A program made the translations under genes and the position numbers. This document shows positions 49,601 through 63,126 of a stretch of DNA of 64,000 nucleotides, one piece after another (the stretch's first letter is position 1; each line of letters opens with the position of its first letter). The notes beneath the pieces were generated by a model, which saw nothing but the letters and a program-made list of their open reading frames with translations, had not been told where the DNA came from and ran no database searches. Origin of the DNA: Atrichornis clamosus (taxonomy: Eukaryota > Chordata > Aves > Passeriformes > Menuridae); NCBI GenBank assembly GCA_013400975.1, contig WBMZ01010863.1, positions 144,828 through 208,827 of the forward strand, written 5' to 3'.

Positions 49601-52600
49601 GGAGATGAGATATTATTTTAATGAAGCTTATGCCATCTGCTTTTCTATTTTGCATTTTTAATTTCCCTTCTCTGCTCTGAAATCCCCACCCAGACAGTCT
49701 GTGTCTGTCTTACCTAGCAGTCAATGACATTAGTTTGCATTAAAACAGAACGGGCAATGTGGAAATTGGTTGGACTGCTGCAAAACAAACAACAGGTATG
49801 ATGAGGGATTGTGGCAGAGGCATCTTCATCAGCACATCCACCACACCGGGAGCTTGGCAGCAAATGTCCCACATTCCCATCTGCAGATGAACATGTGGGA
49901 GAAAAGCAGAGACACTAACAGCAGCCTTCAGCCCTCTGAGGTGCCTGTGGCCTTAGATGTAAGTACCTCCTCTCCTTGGACTAGAGAGGGAATAAGGGAC
50001 TGGTTTTGAAAGGTTGCTTGGAGGGGTGCATAACAGTACGTGAAAACTGAGTGTCTGAGCTAGAGAAACTGGATCCCACCTCAAGGAAGTTACTGGAATG
50101 CTGTTCACTTAGACAAAGCAGAATTGGTAGGGTTAAACAGCAATAAAAGCACTGTCACAGGAACATAGAGAATGGTGTTCCCTGGTGTGCTTGACTTGGA
50201 CAGAACTAATTTGTGACTGAGCCCCATCTTGGTGGCGATTTAAGTGAACGGAGGAGATAATCTGTTTGGGGACAGAGGCTGATGACATGTCTGTAGTGTT
50301 AGCTCCTGCCTTCCAGCCTGCTGCTGTGCATTCATGGCAGATACTGAATTGCTGTGTGATCAGCGAGGAATAGGACTAGGAATATCATGCAGAACTACAA
50401 AGCCCTAAGGGTTCAACATAACAAAATTGGTGCATTTCTGGCTGAAACCTTACAGACAGTTTCTGATCCCGGTAAAGGACAGATTGCCCCATGTGGCTTC
50501 TGAGATTGATCTTTCAATTGGTGTAGGTATTTAACCCCTTCCCCTGGGGTAGGATGTGGGTTCAGAGCTTGTTTTAAAGCTCTCCATCAAACAGCCACAA
50601 AGCACAGAGCAGAACAGCCTATCCCAGTGCTGTTCAAAAGGATGCTGCGCTCAGAGATGCCCTTCCAGGGCTGCTCTTGCCACAGGTGAAGGCGCAGAAC
50701 TGGCACTGGGAGATGCAGTCCCAAACAGAGCAGGCAGAAAGCTTCTTGTGTACACTGAAAGGCTCTGTACCTGCCCCCATCTGTGGCTCCTTATCTGCAC
50801 CGTCGCTTCCCAGTCTGCTCCAAAACTTGTGACTTCTTAAGCTTTTCATACAGAAAACAGAATATTATGGGGAAGTTGAAGTAGACCGGACAGATCAATG
50901 CCATTAGTGTATCATTTTGTCAGTATTTCAAGTACTGTACTCTTCCCAGCTGCCCTTCTGTAACAAGGTGATTAATGCTAATTAGGTACAGCAGCTGTTG
51001 TTTCTGGGAAAACTCTCTGTAGGTAAATGAGGGAAACATTTTATAAAAAAGCTCTGCCTCTTATGCTAAGTCCCCAGGTTCCAGCTCTGTTGACAAAACT
51101 GCAGATTACCATATCCATAACTGTTTGCATGGCGACCTCAAGTGACATCATTACCTTAAGTGCAAAAAACCATTGTGGTCCCCCAGGAGCACCCATTTCC
51201 TTGAACACAGTCTGTGCACTGCACGGGGGGAAGGGCAGTGTGGAAGCCAGAGAGCAGGAGCTATACAGCACTGCTATTGATTTTCTTCATGAAGACAGAA
51301 GTGCAGCCTACCACTCGGAAGTCTCATTTAGCTTGGAAGGAATTTATTTAAACTTTTTTTTCATCTGTTATTACTCTTTCCATTCATAAGAGAACTGGTG
51401 TACACAGATTTATGGTAGCATCCTTCCTGTAGGATATTTCCAGGCTCTTTTTTGAGGAGATGAAAGAGTGAACAGCTGCATCATATTAAGGGTAGTAGGA
51501 CTGTCTGGAGACAGAGCTGCAAAGATGAGGGCAGAAAAACAGTTCTGACAGGCATATTATTGCAGATTAGTTAGAAGAGAAGTAGAGAGGCAGAAAGGAA
51601 GAGGTGCATGAGACAGGCTTGTGTAAACAGTAAAGCCGTTTAGACAAACTGGAAAATAGCAATCACTGGAGTTCAGCAGAGAGCTGCAGGCAGGAGGGAG
51701 TGTGTGGGGAGGTGATACAGAGGCAAGGGAGGTACCAGTCAGAAAATTCCAGGAGCAAAGCACAAGCACACGAATATGGGAATGATGTGACATGAGGTTC
51801 ACCAAAGTACCTCACTTTTTGTGTTACTGCAATTTGCTTGGTTTGTTATGGCACCACACCAGGGCTTCACTGGCCGTTCCCAGCCCACCCTGGTGGGACA
51901 TGCACCTCTCCCATGACACATTCCTGGGCACCAACACACCTCACGAGCCAACAGACTCACACCCAATCACATCTTGTGTTGCACACATCACTCTTGCCTA
52001 ATACTCCTTCAGATGGGAAGTCATAAAGAAGGAAGCTGTAAGGTAACTGGATAATTTTGGGGTATTACCTGGCCACCCTTTAGCCACTCCGTATTTTAAT
52101 GGTACCTACAGGTCTGATAGTCTAGGAAAGAGAACTAATCCTGAAGATCTGCTTCTACACAAATTATTTTACCTTATACTGAGAATGGGCCAAAGCATCT
52201 GGAGTCTGAATGGTGATTTCATGCCTGAAGCAGAAGCCCAAAGCAGCAAATTACAGGTTACCTTCTTTGTCTGACCCACCATAGTCAGTCACTTCAAATA
52301 TGAGAAGCAGCTCAGAAAGTTGTGAGGCAAAACAAATTAAGCAAATTATTGAGATTCTCTGACAGATGGGAGAAAAAAATTCAGTAATTGAAGTAGTGAT
52401 TATAGTAAAACGTACCTGGTCTAGCAAAGCGTAACCCCAGCAGGCAGCACCACACAGTGGTCTGTTCAGAGGTCTCATTACACAAGTACATGTTACTCTC
52501 ATCACTGTTTTCTCTGAAGTATGTAGAGAACTGGTTTAAAAGGAAGATGTCCACAAAGGTGATTTATAGCTTGTTCCTGACATTAAAAAGATTAAGAGTA

Positions 52601-55600
52601 GCTGAGATGATAAGGCTGCCGGCTCAGGTGTTGGTATCTAAAAAAATCAACACAGAAAAGGGCAATAGTACTGTTTTCTGGCCTCTCAGAGCACTGTGTC
52701 CTTAGATGTAGGTTCCACCTATTCCTCTGGCCCACCACCGTGTAACATTTCCCCAGTTCTGAATTACCCAGGTGTTACTATTTCTGTAATTCCTTCTGAT
52801 GTCTCCGTAGGTAGATGAGTTTCTGCACAGCACTCGAGGGAAGCAAGTATAGCCCAGTGTAATTAATGTAAATTGGCTCCAGAACAGACCACAGCATCTA
52901 CAGACAGTACGGCATGATGCATTTATTTAATGTGCTTGATTTATTAACGATGAGCCTTTAACTGTACCTGATGGTTAATTGAATTTGTTCTGATTTTGAA
53001 GTGGTGTGGGCTCCCACTTTGTCTTCTCTGTGCTGCACACTCAGCTCTTAACAGGGAAAGGTTACTGTCTGCTTATTGAATGTGAGGACTGAAATGCTCC
53101 ATCAGCAGATCAAGCTCTATTAAATAGAAATAACATACACTTCTCAAAGGGAAGGAGCATGTGCTGCTGTAGTAAGTTCAATTCTTGGGTTTTAGCTGCT
53201 ATCCTTATGGACAGAGGATGTGTTCATAGCACCCTGAAAGCTTCATGTTGCTTCTCTGAGATATTAAAGTGTCCTTTGGAGACTCAGAACTCAGGAAAAC
53301 ACGGAAATCTTCATGTGCCACAGCAGGAGAACAGAATAGATGAGGATGTCTTCCATATCACATGTCCTGTCAGTAATAGAGTCCTTGTTAAGAGAGGGTG
53401 CCATGGTGGTCTTAGATGCAGACCTCACCTGAGCATGAATAGCAGTACATCCAAGGAACCCTTCTTCTGTGACCCCAGTCTTTGTTCTCCAGACACAGCA
53501 GGCAGTGTTACATCCAGCTGTGCACTTCAGAGCCCCATTTTTCCAGACCCAGCCAGTGGTGCAGCCAAAGCACCATGTGCAAGGCCAAGCTCTAACATGG
53601 CAGGCAGGGAGATGTGCCACATGGAATGTTTCTTGCTGCATCAACAAACTAAGTACGATTTTTGCCCAGTTAGCAACAGTCGAATTTTATCATATCCATC
53701 AGTTTTGATTCAGAGGTCTGGGGAGGAGCAATTCCCAAAAGCAGGAGGCAGCACAGAAGAAACCACAGAGGTTTCCCCTGTAGTTCTTCATGGAGGGAGA
53801 GCTGATTGAAGCAGGTCATGAAGCAGTATGGGCCTGTGCCACTGCTTTATGGAGAAGTTTTAGGAATGGGAATTAAGCTGCAATGGAGATAGAGGGAATA
53901 GCTGTGCAAAAACGCCTCAGAATCTTCGGAGTCTTGACTGGGACTAAGCAGGAGTTTTGCCTGTTCCCTAACAATCACTTCACTCCTGGCAAGAACAAGG
54001 CAGTGACCTATCCAGGAAAGACCACAGCCTTCCTGCTCTGCCATGTGTAGAAAGTCCTCTGGCACCTCTCCTTCCTTTTCAAACCTCAAACTTTTGGCAC
54101 AGCTCTTTTCTTGTTCCACTTGGTAGTCATTGTCTGCAAAGCAGTTCACACTGAATAAAAATAAAGCTGTTTTTACAAATGCCATATATTTACTAGGATG
54201 AGATTTTATTTAAGAAAAAAGTCACAGCAGTAATTGGACAGTCTGAACCCATTTCTCCAGTTGTTAAACACAACTATCATTCAAAAAGCTTTAATTGTTG
54301 CCTGAATCATGGCTGAATAGCTTGTGCTGAGGATATGCTTTCACTGCATCACTCATAGAAATGAGACTCTGCAGCCTGGTACCGTGCAAAATAGCTGTAG
54401 CCTCCTTTCTGAAACACCTTCCAGAAGGAAAACCACGAATTGTTGATCAAATTAAAAAAAATTTGAGCATTGTCCAAACCCTCTTTCTAAATTAACCTAT
54501 ATGAAAGCATGCACCATAGACAATATTTGTGTCCTTTCTCCAGGTCCAGTTACAAGGGGAAAGGAGGGATAACATGTACATTCTGGGAAGATAGATCCAA
54601 GTCTTTGTCAAAGAATCATCTCCAGCCTGTGTAACCATTGTGATCTGTTTGTGTCTGCCTTCTATAAGTAGTAGACTCCTGCTCTCTCCATGCTGCTTTG
54701 CAAACTCTCCTAGGCTTCCTCCCACTTTCCATATCAGGGAAATCATCCATCCTCACTTTAGAGACCGCACAGCTGAGCCGTTGCTCTCAATGACTCCTGC
54801 CTTCCTTCCTCTTCATGTCCTTTTCACCTGTGAACTCTGGCCAAATCTTTTACTGTTCTTTTTCTTAACTCTCTGTCTTTTTTATCCCACTTGCTGCTTG
54901 CCTTGAGAAGAGCTTCAGTTGATTCAGCCTCAGCCTTTGTGACTATTCCAAGTCTTTATCTCATAAAGTTACACTGTTTATAGCACAATAAAATAAATCT
55001 TCTACAGGGCTTTAAGGTAATTCTACTGTAAACCCAAAACCATCACGTTTTTTGCTGTAACTTTGCTTTTTTCTGCCTTCTGCTCTAAATGGAAGGCAAT
55101 CCCCACTTTTTCCAAACAACCCACATACCCTCTCTTTTTGATCACTGCTGTGAAATTGGTACAATCAGGTCAGCAGGTGTTAATGTGTTCTGTAGGAATG
55201 ATGCAGTTCGTCTGTCTAGCTCACTAGTCTGAAGCTCATGAGTTTAAAAGTGCTTTCTGCAGTGAGTAAGTGGTGAGCTGGCTATGAGAAGGTTTAATCA
55301 CACCTCGTATTTCAGACCTATGGGCTGCTGGCAGCACCTTTCCTTCAACTCAGCTTCCAAGTTATACTAGTGCCAGAAAACAGCTCCTGTCCATCCTCCA
55401 TCACTACCCAGCCTGAAAGTAAGAGCTGATTTTCAAAAAAAAAAAGGATTTCGTATGAACTTTTTAAAATACTGATTCTAGGACTAGAAAATGGGGAGAA
55501 GAAATGAAGTGTACATGTGAGACAATTGTACTTCATATGAGTTCATTTAAGAAACTGTGTCTGACATAATAAATGACACTGCTAAAAGTATGTCTTGAAC

Positions 55601-56625
55601 AGGGCTAGTATACTTAATATTTAAAGTGATGCTGTCAAGCATGGGTAGTTTGAATCCATAATGAAGACTGCTTTTAAAATTTAGATTTTCAGGTTTTTCT
55701 TACATTTTCTTAAAGAAAACCAACTATCCTGGGTTAAAACTCCCTAGTAAACCCTAATGCTATCTTTTTTTGTAAGTTCACTGGAAGAGCATATAACTGG
55801 TTGTTCCAAAGCTCTTTGCAAATTCATATCTAATTCACAAGGTGGTTTAGACTATAAAAAGTTTGGGAGAGTCAAGTCACAAAGCAGCTATGCCATTTTT
55901 AGCTACTGACTTTCAGCCAGAACCCAAACGACTCAAGTTCAATTTCTTTTTCTGCCTGAATGCTTCAACTGTCAGGTTAAAGTGTGGTTTTATGCAGCCT
56001 CTGATTTGTGGGGCAGGGGTTGAAGCAAAGCAAAACTTTGGCACAGTTATTTGTGTGCAGGCAGATGTCATGTTTTTAGTTCCTCCAAGCTCACGTAGCT
56101 GACTCACTTCGGCCTGTGTGCAGAACAGCTACTACACACAACAGCCCTTGAATTTGACTTTGGGTCCTTTAGGGTTTCTGTCCTTCTTTGGATGGGGATG
56201 GTCAGCTCCTTTGTTGACAATGTTCTTCTTTCTATCTGCAATTAAACCTTCATGGGTACCAGGGAGTTTCCATCTCCCTAGAAATCAGACTGCCTTAGAA
56301 GAGGCCGTGGCTGCTTTGGTTGATTAGGTGAGTTGAACCCTCTACAGGACATTCATCTGACCTAGAACCAGGCTTCAAGGCAGGACAGACAGAGAAAGAG
56401 AAAAGGGCAGGACTGAAGGGGGCAAAAGACGGTGCCAGTTGTCTGCATTTATCTGGTATTGACCATCAGATGGGAGATGACCAGCATAAGAGTTCTAGGA
56501 AGAGTGGAAAAGCTTCATGTGAAATTTGGTCTGTGTTACTGAGGAATTACAGCATCACTCCTGAGTTTTGCCTAGTTGGGAGCATCTGGTGGGTACTTCA
56601 TTCCCAACTTGTTACTTTTCTCACC
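46610..56625. other. FAM219A: Non-coding stretch in FAM219A intron 2
   Basis: No exon supported. An exon-like piece at 49887-49958 has good splice signals but contains a stop in the frame FAM219A needs. The 216-codon open frame at 53159-53809 has no recognisable domain. A pyrimidine-rich belt lies at about 54.64-54.91 kb and an A11 run at 55435-55445. Confidence 0.55.
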
Positions 56626-56825
56626 TTGTAGAAGTCCTTTTTCACCGTGAGAACAGTCAAGCATGGGGAGACGTTTCCTGGGGAGGTAGTGTCATCTCCA
56701 CCCCTGAATGTTTTGAAAATCTGGTTGAATGAAGCTCTGAGCAGCCCAGTCTGATCCCAGAGCAGAACATTGGACTAGAAAGCTCCTGAGGTCACTTCCA
56801 ACTGAAATAATCCTGTGATCCTGTT
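56626..56825 (+). mobile_element. CR1 LINE 3' fragment
   Basis: TTTTTCACCGTGAGAACAGT, CAAGCATGG, GGGGAGGTAGTG, ATCTCCACCCCTGAATGTTT and AACATTGGACTAGAAAGCTC, then GGTCACTTCCAACTGAAATA and ATCCTGTGATCCTG, follow the CR1 3' untranslated region to its end. A degraded octamer tail remains. The copy has accumulated many changes. Confidence 0.88.
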
Positions 56826-59800
56826 TCTGATTAGGACTCCAGGGTTTTGTTCAGATTTCATATAGTTTCTGCTCACTACAGAAAAAAAAAAAAGTCCTAT
56901 CTAGTTATCTCTTTGGATTCCCAGCACAACCACAGCTGGATTTGCAGAGGTAGATTTAGATGACTGGTGCACTGGTACAAGCAGTCCTCTGTTAAGTCCA
57001 TTAAACAAGAAAAACCCAACTGGTGCTTGATTTTCACTCCATTATAAATGTTCCTCTTTTTAAGTTTTAATTACTGCTTTTTGTTCTTTCTCCTTAATTC
57101 ACCAAACCTTCTTGATTGAATTTAAAAACAGGTTAAAACTAATTTCCTCCTTTTCTTGTATCTCTTACTTACTCCAGTGCACAGACAAGGAGATTGCTTT
57201 TTTATAGATGTGTTTGCTAACTTGCTTTCCTTGATGCTGAATGATTTTGTAATGTCAGCAAGCAGCTGATTTCTTGTACCTACTATGTCCTAGCAGAACA
57301 TCAAGGCATTAACACAGGGCCTTAACAGAGTGTAGTGATGTACAAAAGAGAACCAAATTGATATGTTTGTGCATGTATTCATGTGAGGTGACAATCAAGC
57401 AGCCACTAAGGTGTCTGTACAACACCTCTATTTCTTAGATCAATTTGAGCTCTTCTTGGTGTTGGTCATGTCTCATCTAGCCATTGGAAAAAGATTTTAT
57501 ATCTTAGATTGCAGAGGGATATTTTTCATCTGTGATTTGGATTTTTAAGAGGACTTCGCAGAAAAAGATCATGACCCAGAAGCTGATTATGACACATGGA
57601 TGCCTACCTGCCGCATGCCACCAATAATGTGAGAAAACACAGGAGGAAAAAAAATCAAATGAATCCTCCCATCCCATGTTTTTTCTCTTATTAATTCCAT
57701 GCATTTTTTCAACCCATGAAGGATTGGGTTTGAATCAGAGAAGATTAAAATCCATTTGGGAGGGTGAAGTTGACTATTTTAATAAAATGAGAAACACTGG
57801 ATCTTCTTATGAAGATTTTAGGACAGGAATGGAGGCAGTGGGCAGGTGTTCAAGACCGTTTAATGTGTGGAGGTTGCCTTGGGAAAAAGTGACTGTTGGT
57901 CTGTAGCAAAGTGATGTGTTGTCTACAGTGCAGAAAAAATAAATTCTCTTTCACGGTCTAAGAGTTTAGAACAAAGCTGATTGTTCCGAACAAAACATCT
58001 AACAAGATTACAGAACAACAGTAAAACTTTTCAAAGGTGGGATGCAACAAACCAGCAACTTGTCAGACCTCATAGACCAGCTCTGTAATCCAGAGGCACA
58101 ATCACAGAATTGTTAAAAATTAAGCAGAGAATATTTGAGGTCCAAAAATGTAAACTCATGACTGCAGGATTTGTAAATAGACATTACTCAGGACATTATT
58201 ATTCAGGACAGTCCTTCAAAGCCTCTGAGGTCTGCTACATACAGTTCCCTCTGCTAGTCCAGCACTGTTGAAGTCACTGAATTGATTTCAAGTGGTCCTC
58301 AGAGATTTCCAGGGGGAAAGTGCCCCCTGGGCACTTGTGTCCAGGCACTAACTTCTGCTTTTTTGCTTCACTTGGAGGCTTTTGGCTTCCTGTGGAGACT
58401 GTCAGGTGTACCTAATAAACAAAACTTTCTGAGGGGGGTGCCTTGCCACGTCCCCAGCTCCTTGCACTGTTGTTGTTAGATACTCACTGACCTTCACGAG
58501 GTCTGTTCCATATGATCAGGTTATGGAGCCAGCAGTAAATCCGAAGTACGATTTTTCACAAGGTCAGCCAAAGTAAGCAGAGTGCATTTAACATGAAAGT
58601 AAAGTACAAAAACCACAGTCACTTTCCCAGTCACCAAGACCTTTCCAGTAAGCAAAGTGTGGTGGGTTTAACCCCCAAATTTATCTCTCTGTGTTACTGG
58701 AATTTGCTGTTGCAAAGCACACTCTCCAGAACTGACATAGCAGGAACACTTCGTTGGAGGTCTCATTTATTCCAATTCACTGCTTTTAAACATGAAATCA
58801 ATGAAATTTACAGAAGAAGATACTTTCTGCCACTGGTTTCCGGTAGTTTTCTCCAGAGGGATGTGGAGGAGCAATGACTCTCTGTGCCTTTCCCACCAGA
58901 CGCTGCTGCAGGCATGACACTGTCAGAGATGTTGTGACAGCTTTGTCATAGTATGGTCTGGAGAGGAGATGCAACTTGCTTTCCTTTATATTTTACTGGA
59001 CCCTGGAGACGTGGTAGGAAGAAACCTTGTTTCTGTCATCTGGCTGAGTCAATAAGACTTAAGGTGCCCAGGGAACAGATGCAGGAGATAGAAAGTGGCT
59101 AGTTTGAGTTGTTTCTCTGTTTGTCCTCATTTTTTTATTCCTGTGAGCTTCAAGTCAGGACATGTCTCCTCAATCTGATGGCTTTACTGAATTCTTTATT
59201 GGGTGATCAGAAGATGATGGTTCTTACTCTCATTCTCCCAGTGCACACACTGCCCAAGGAGAAGCTCTGTTAAAGATGGCTCTTGAGATGCCAGTGCCCT
59301 CAAATTCTGCCTTAAGTGCCATGCCTGGAAAGGACAAGGCTGTCAGTCCCTGGGCTTCCTCCACATCTCTGCTGAAGAGTAGTTAAAGGTTTTTTATTCC
59401 CTGAAGGTTGGCATTGCCCTTCCATTCACCTCACATGTGCCACTGTTAAGAAAGCCACAAAGACCTGTTAAAAGCAGAGAGTATTTTCTGCACCCTTTCA
59501 TTCTTCTCACGGCTTTTCCAGGTCCTTTTTCACCACTGACTGTGCAGTGGGGTAGAGAGACTGTCCGGAAGGCTGAGTGTTAATGCTGTTTCTGTCTGGG
59601 TCTTGGCAAAAGCCAGGCTCCTTCCAGCACAGTGTGTGAAAGAGATTCCAGACTTGAATCGCTGAACGTGCATGTTTCTGTGTGTACGCATCCTCCATCC
59701 TCCCTGCACTTGCTTGAACTTCTTGCCTCAGGGGAACCAGTGCCTCATTCCCACTATCTCCTGCAGACATCCCAGTTCAGAGTGAGTTTCAGATGTCGTT

Positions 59801-60273
59801 TCACAGTGAAGTTGTCTTAAGGAGAGATAAAACTGTCACCCCTCTGTCCCCAGGGTAATTTGAGATACAGTATGACCTGAAAGTTCCTGATGGAGAGAAA
59901 TAATGAGGCAAAAAAGAAAACAGTCGATACTGCTAGCACTGTGCGCAGTTCATTGGCAATGGAAACCTGTGTTCTTGATTCAAATCAGATTATGAACAGA
60001 AAATTAGATTCTTTTACAAGAATGCATAGCAAAAAGAAACACAAAACAAGCTTGTATCTTTGCAAAGGCTCTCTGAAATCTCAGCATGCCTTAAGATTAC
60101 ATCCCCTTGCTGTTCATATCGTATGCTGTACATTGGAGTCCGCAGGATTTTGTTCCTTACTCATCCTGCCTGCTCCATCAGCAGCCAGCCAGCATCTTCC
60201 CACTGTCATCTTCTCTTCCCTTCACCTCTGCCTGTCCACCTACAACTTGAAGGGCAGGCAGGTAATTTCTTAT
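56826..60273. other. FAM219A: Non-coding stretch in FAM219A intron 2
   Basis: No exon or repeat family recognised. An A12 run lies at 56882-56893, shortly after the CR1 tail. Remaining open frames are short and unrecognised. Confidence 0.55.
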
Positions 60274-60357
60274 AAAGTCCCTAACAGATCCTGACCCTTT
60301 TAAAGTCCTTTATATATCTTGACCCTTTTAAAGTCCTTTATATAACCTGATCCTCTT
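60274..60357. repeat. 28-bp minisatellite, three copies
   Basis: Three head-to-tail 28-base units start at 60274, 60302 and 60330. Each begins AAAGTCC and contains a GACCCTTTT or GATCCTCTT block. Units 2 and 3 share AAAGTCCTTTATATA; unit 1 has CCTAACAGATC in the middle instead. Confidence 0.93.
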
Positions 60358-63047
60358 CATTCCACTTTTTCATCATTAAATTTAAACCACTTTCACTGTG
60401 CTTAAATATCTGCATGTACAAAAGTTAAAGACTGTTGTATGTCTTAATTATTGAAAGATAATTCAAACTGAAATTGGAAACAAGAGGAACGGTGCATCAC
60501 TGAAACACCCACCATTCTAGTTGCCTGTAGTCCTTGTGCACAGTCTCTTTTTTGTCTTAATTTCCTCAGGTAAGCAGCTGTGTCTTCTATACACACTCAT
60601 TAGTCCCTTAGCTCTACTGCAATAAAGCTTTGCTTGCTGAGACCCTCAGGCTGTTTCTCTCCTCTTTTCTTCTACTCTTACAATTCTTCTGTTTCTTTCA
60701 TCTTACCACAGCTCCAGTCAGGCAGGCAAACAGGTATCTGTACAACAATAAACCTTATGTTTGTATGCATTTGGCAATTTCAGCTCCCCGATGTGCCAAG
60801 TGGTCGCTGTGGCCCAACACATACCTGACTTAGGCATGCAAGGGGCACAAAAATTATTATAATTCTTGTATTGCGTTTGTAGTTCTCCTTCCTTTCCTTT
60901 TAGAAACACTTTAGAAAATCCTTAGCTAATAGTCTTTTGATAAGCAAATCCAAGCTGGGATTTTTCCTCCCTTCAGTGCATACAGCTGGCCATTTGGAGG
61001 AAGGTAAAAATGTTGGTCTGCCAGAGTTTCTGCCTCAGTGGTTCATTTAGGAGAGAGGGTCAGATAGCAGGGACTCAGCAGCTGCAGCATTGCCAGCAGT
61101 CTCATTTAGTGCCACGGTGTTGAGAGCAGGCAGCTGGCAGGCAGAACCAGGAACCTCCCCTGCCAGCTGTTTGGAGGAGGTGGGCCTATGTGCCAATAAA
61201 AAGGCACAAGTCTTTGTAAGATTAGTGGTGTGTGGAGTGAGACGAGGGGTCTGACATTCAGTCTTGGTGACACCTGCCTCCCACTCGCCTAAACTCCCTT
61301 TTACATTCCCCTAAAAGCAGTGTTAAATGTTACTCAGGCCGACAGTGCTTTAGCATCCATTCTTTCTCCGTTGGGGCTGCCTGTGGTCCGGCAGGGAGCG
61401 GCGCTGGGATGGCAGTGCCATAACCTCAGCCCTGAAAGGACACGCCAGCACCTGGCAGCTTGTGGCAGCAAACCTCTTCTGAGCATCACTGCCCCACACA
61501 CTGTCCCAGCAAAGGGTAACAAAAGCATAAAATACCTCAGCATTAAAATAATGAAACATGATATAAACTCATTGACATTGGAGCTCTATGTTAAGAATTG
61601 TCATCATCTTTCCCAGCACGTTACCACTTTCTTCAGCATGAGTCAGGCTTTCCCTGAGCCCCTTGGAGCTCCCACTGGAACTGCCACTCTTTTGAAAGTG
61701 GCTTCAGCTCTGCAGTGCACATGTCTGATTTCCAGCTGCAGGGCTCTGCAGTTTGGGATAGCATCTGTCATCCCCCAGCCCTGCTTCCTCTCCTGCCACA
61801 CTCAAAGCAGCTACAGCCAGAACCTTGTCTTTTGTCTTGTCTTTCAAGCCCCATTTTCAGGGGTTTCATCAGAGACGTAAGTTTTCTCTGGCCAGTCCTG
61901 TTTCCCTCTGCCACTAGAAGCATGACTGCATTTTGTCACCAGTTCTTTTGAGAGGTGTAAGTAAAAGGCAGCTGCCAAACCCTCAGCCCTGCACCTGTAA
62001 GCATGAGGACATTAAGAAACGTAAAATAGTTGGTTGCCATCCCCTCTGCCATTCTCTACTGTCTAACACCAACAGAGAGCAGCCCTGCTTGAGGAAGGTG
62101 ACAGGGAATCCCTTGAGAATGGGAAAAGGTTTAATAATTTTCAATAGTTTGGGACTAATCCCTGAGCCCAGTTCTGATTTCTCTACCAAAGCAGGGGCCA
62201 AGCTGGAGGAGGAAGGTGGCAGCACCCTGTCCTTTCAGCCAAGGCACCCTGCAGGGAACAGAATGAGCCCCATCTGTCAGAGCATGAGCCACAGCACAAA
62301 GCCAGAGGTGAAGCCATGAGCTTTCTCTAAATTCTTTGCAAAGAGAAAGAGGAAGGAGTTCCCACTCTTTTCTGAGGTGAGCCACCCACTCCAATCAAAA
62401 TACCAAAATGACAGGCTAGGCCCTTTGAAACTGTACTTATGAGGTCTACAGCTGCCCTAGATAAACCCTGCCACCTTCCTCAGCTCCATCTGGCAAGACT
62501 TCAGAAGAGAGGAGCAGAAGCCTTTGAGCTGCACCAGGTGTAACAACTGGACCACAATCTGAGCTGTCTCCAAGGGCGACCATGCCCCAGTGATCTGGCA
62601 GCAACCTCAGGTGCCACTCAAACAGCCTTTGCAGGTACTTCTGGAGCAGGAGAGAGAAGTGTCAGGGCATGCCAAACACAAGGGCTCTCCAACCCTGCTC
62701 CGAGACAATAGAGGCCACTATCCCTCTGAAATAGAATTCCTGCCAACCTAATTAATGAAAGCTTAATCAGTAGATTGGTTAATCATAAATTTATTAAATA
62801 ACTAATTGAGCTCTGAGGGTATGTGTCAGGTTTCCAGACTGTGGCAGCCTCGCTGAGGGAGGGATCAGGTCAGTAATCCTGGTGGGAGAGCAGGTTTGCT
62901 GTGTGGGACAGCTCTCCAGCTGAGCCAAGTACCCGGACCTGAGGCTCAGGAATTGAATAGCAGGAAGAGGCACCCTGTGCTGCACATATCCTGTTCTCCT
63001 GTAGAGTTTCGCAGTAAACAGGCAATTCATCTAGTGAAACAATGCCT
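60358..63047. other. FAM219A: Non-coding stretch in FAM219A intron 2
   Basis: The open frame at 61320-61880 (186 codons) has no recognisable domain. A TAAT-rich patch at 62749-62812 is listed separately. A pyrimidine-rich run near 60.65-60.71 kb ends in an acceptor-like CCACAG but leads to no supported exon. Confidence 0.5.
62749..62812. promoter_or_regulatory. Dense homeodomain-like site cluster
   Basis: Within 64 bases lie TAATTAAT, two TTAATC words, a TTTATTAA and CTAATTGAG. The base composition differs sharply from the GC-richer flanks. This could be an enhancer core or simply AT-rich drift. Confidence 0.3.
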
Positions 63048-63126
63048 GAAAGTCCTCTTCTAGGGAGCAGAGTATTTGAAGGGTAACATGCCCTCCAAAT
63101 CCTCTGCTCACTAGGAACACTCTTTC
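63048..63126. other. Long hairpin-forming inverted repeat (pre-miRNA-sized)
   Basis: The arms GAGCAGAG-T-ATTTGAAGGG (63065-63083) and CCCTCCAAAT-C-CTCTGCTC (63091-63109) pair at 17 of 19 positions around a 7-base loop. Beyond one mismatch the stem continues with TTCTAG against CTAGGAA. After a small internal loop it gains GAAAG against CTTTC, for about 79 bases in all. If transcribed from the - strand, one of the two mismatches becomes a G-U wobble, so that RNA would fold better. It could be an unannotated intronic microRNA precursor or a palindromic MITE. No poly-T stop or host-gene frame is involved. Confidence 0.75.

Noticed and set aside
49887..49958. Exon-like segment with CCCATCTGCAG acceptor and GTAAGTA donor, containing EKQR in one frame
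   Set aside because: In the phase required after the FAM219A exon it hits a stop after EKQRH, and the residues around EKQR do not match the family.
53159..53809. Open frame of 216 codons, + strand
   Set aside because: Cys/Ser-rich without a known pattern, and an antisense frame of 118 codons is open over it. No support as an exon.
58090..58130. AATCACAGAATTG resembling a CR1 octamer tail
   Set aside because: Only about 13 bases match and the CR1 sequence does not continue.
61320..61880. Open frame of 186 codons, + strand
   Set aside because: No domain, no splice context, and overlapping antisense frames of similar quality.
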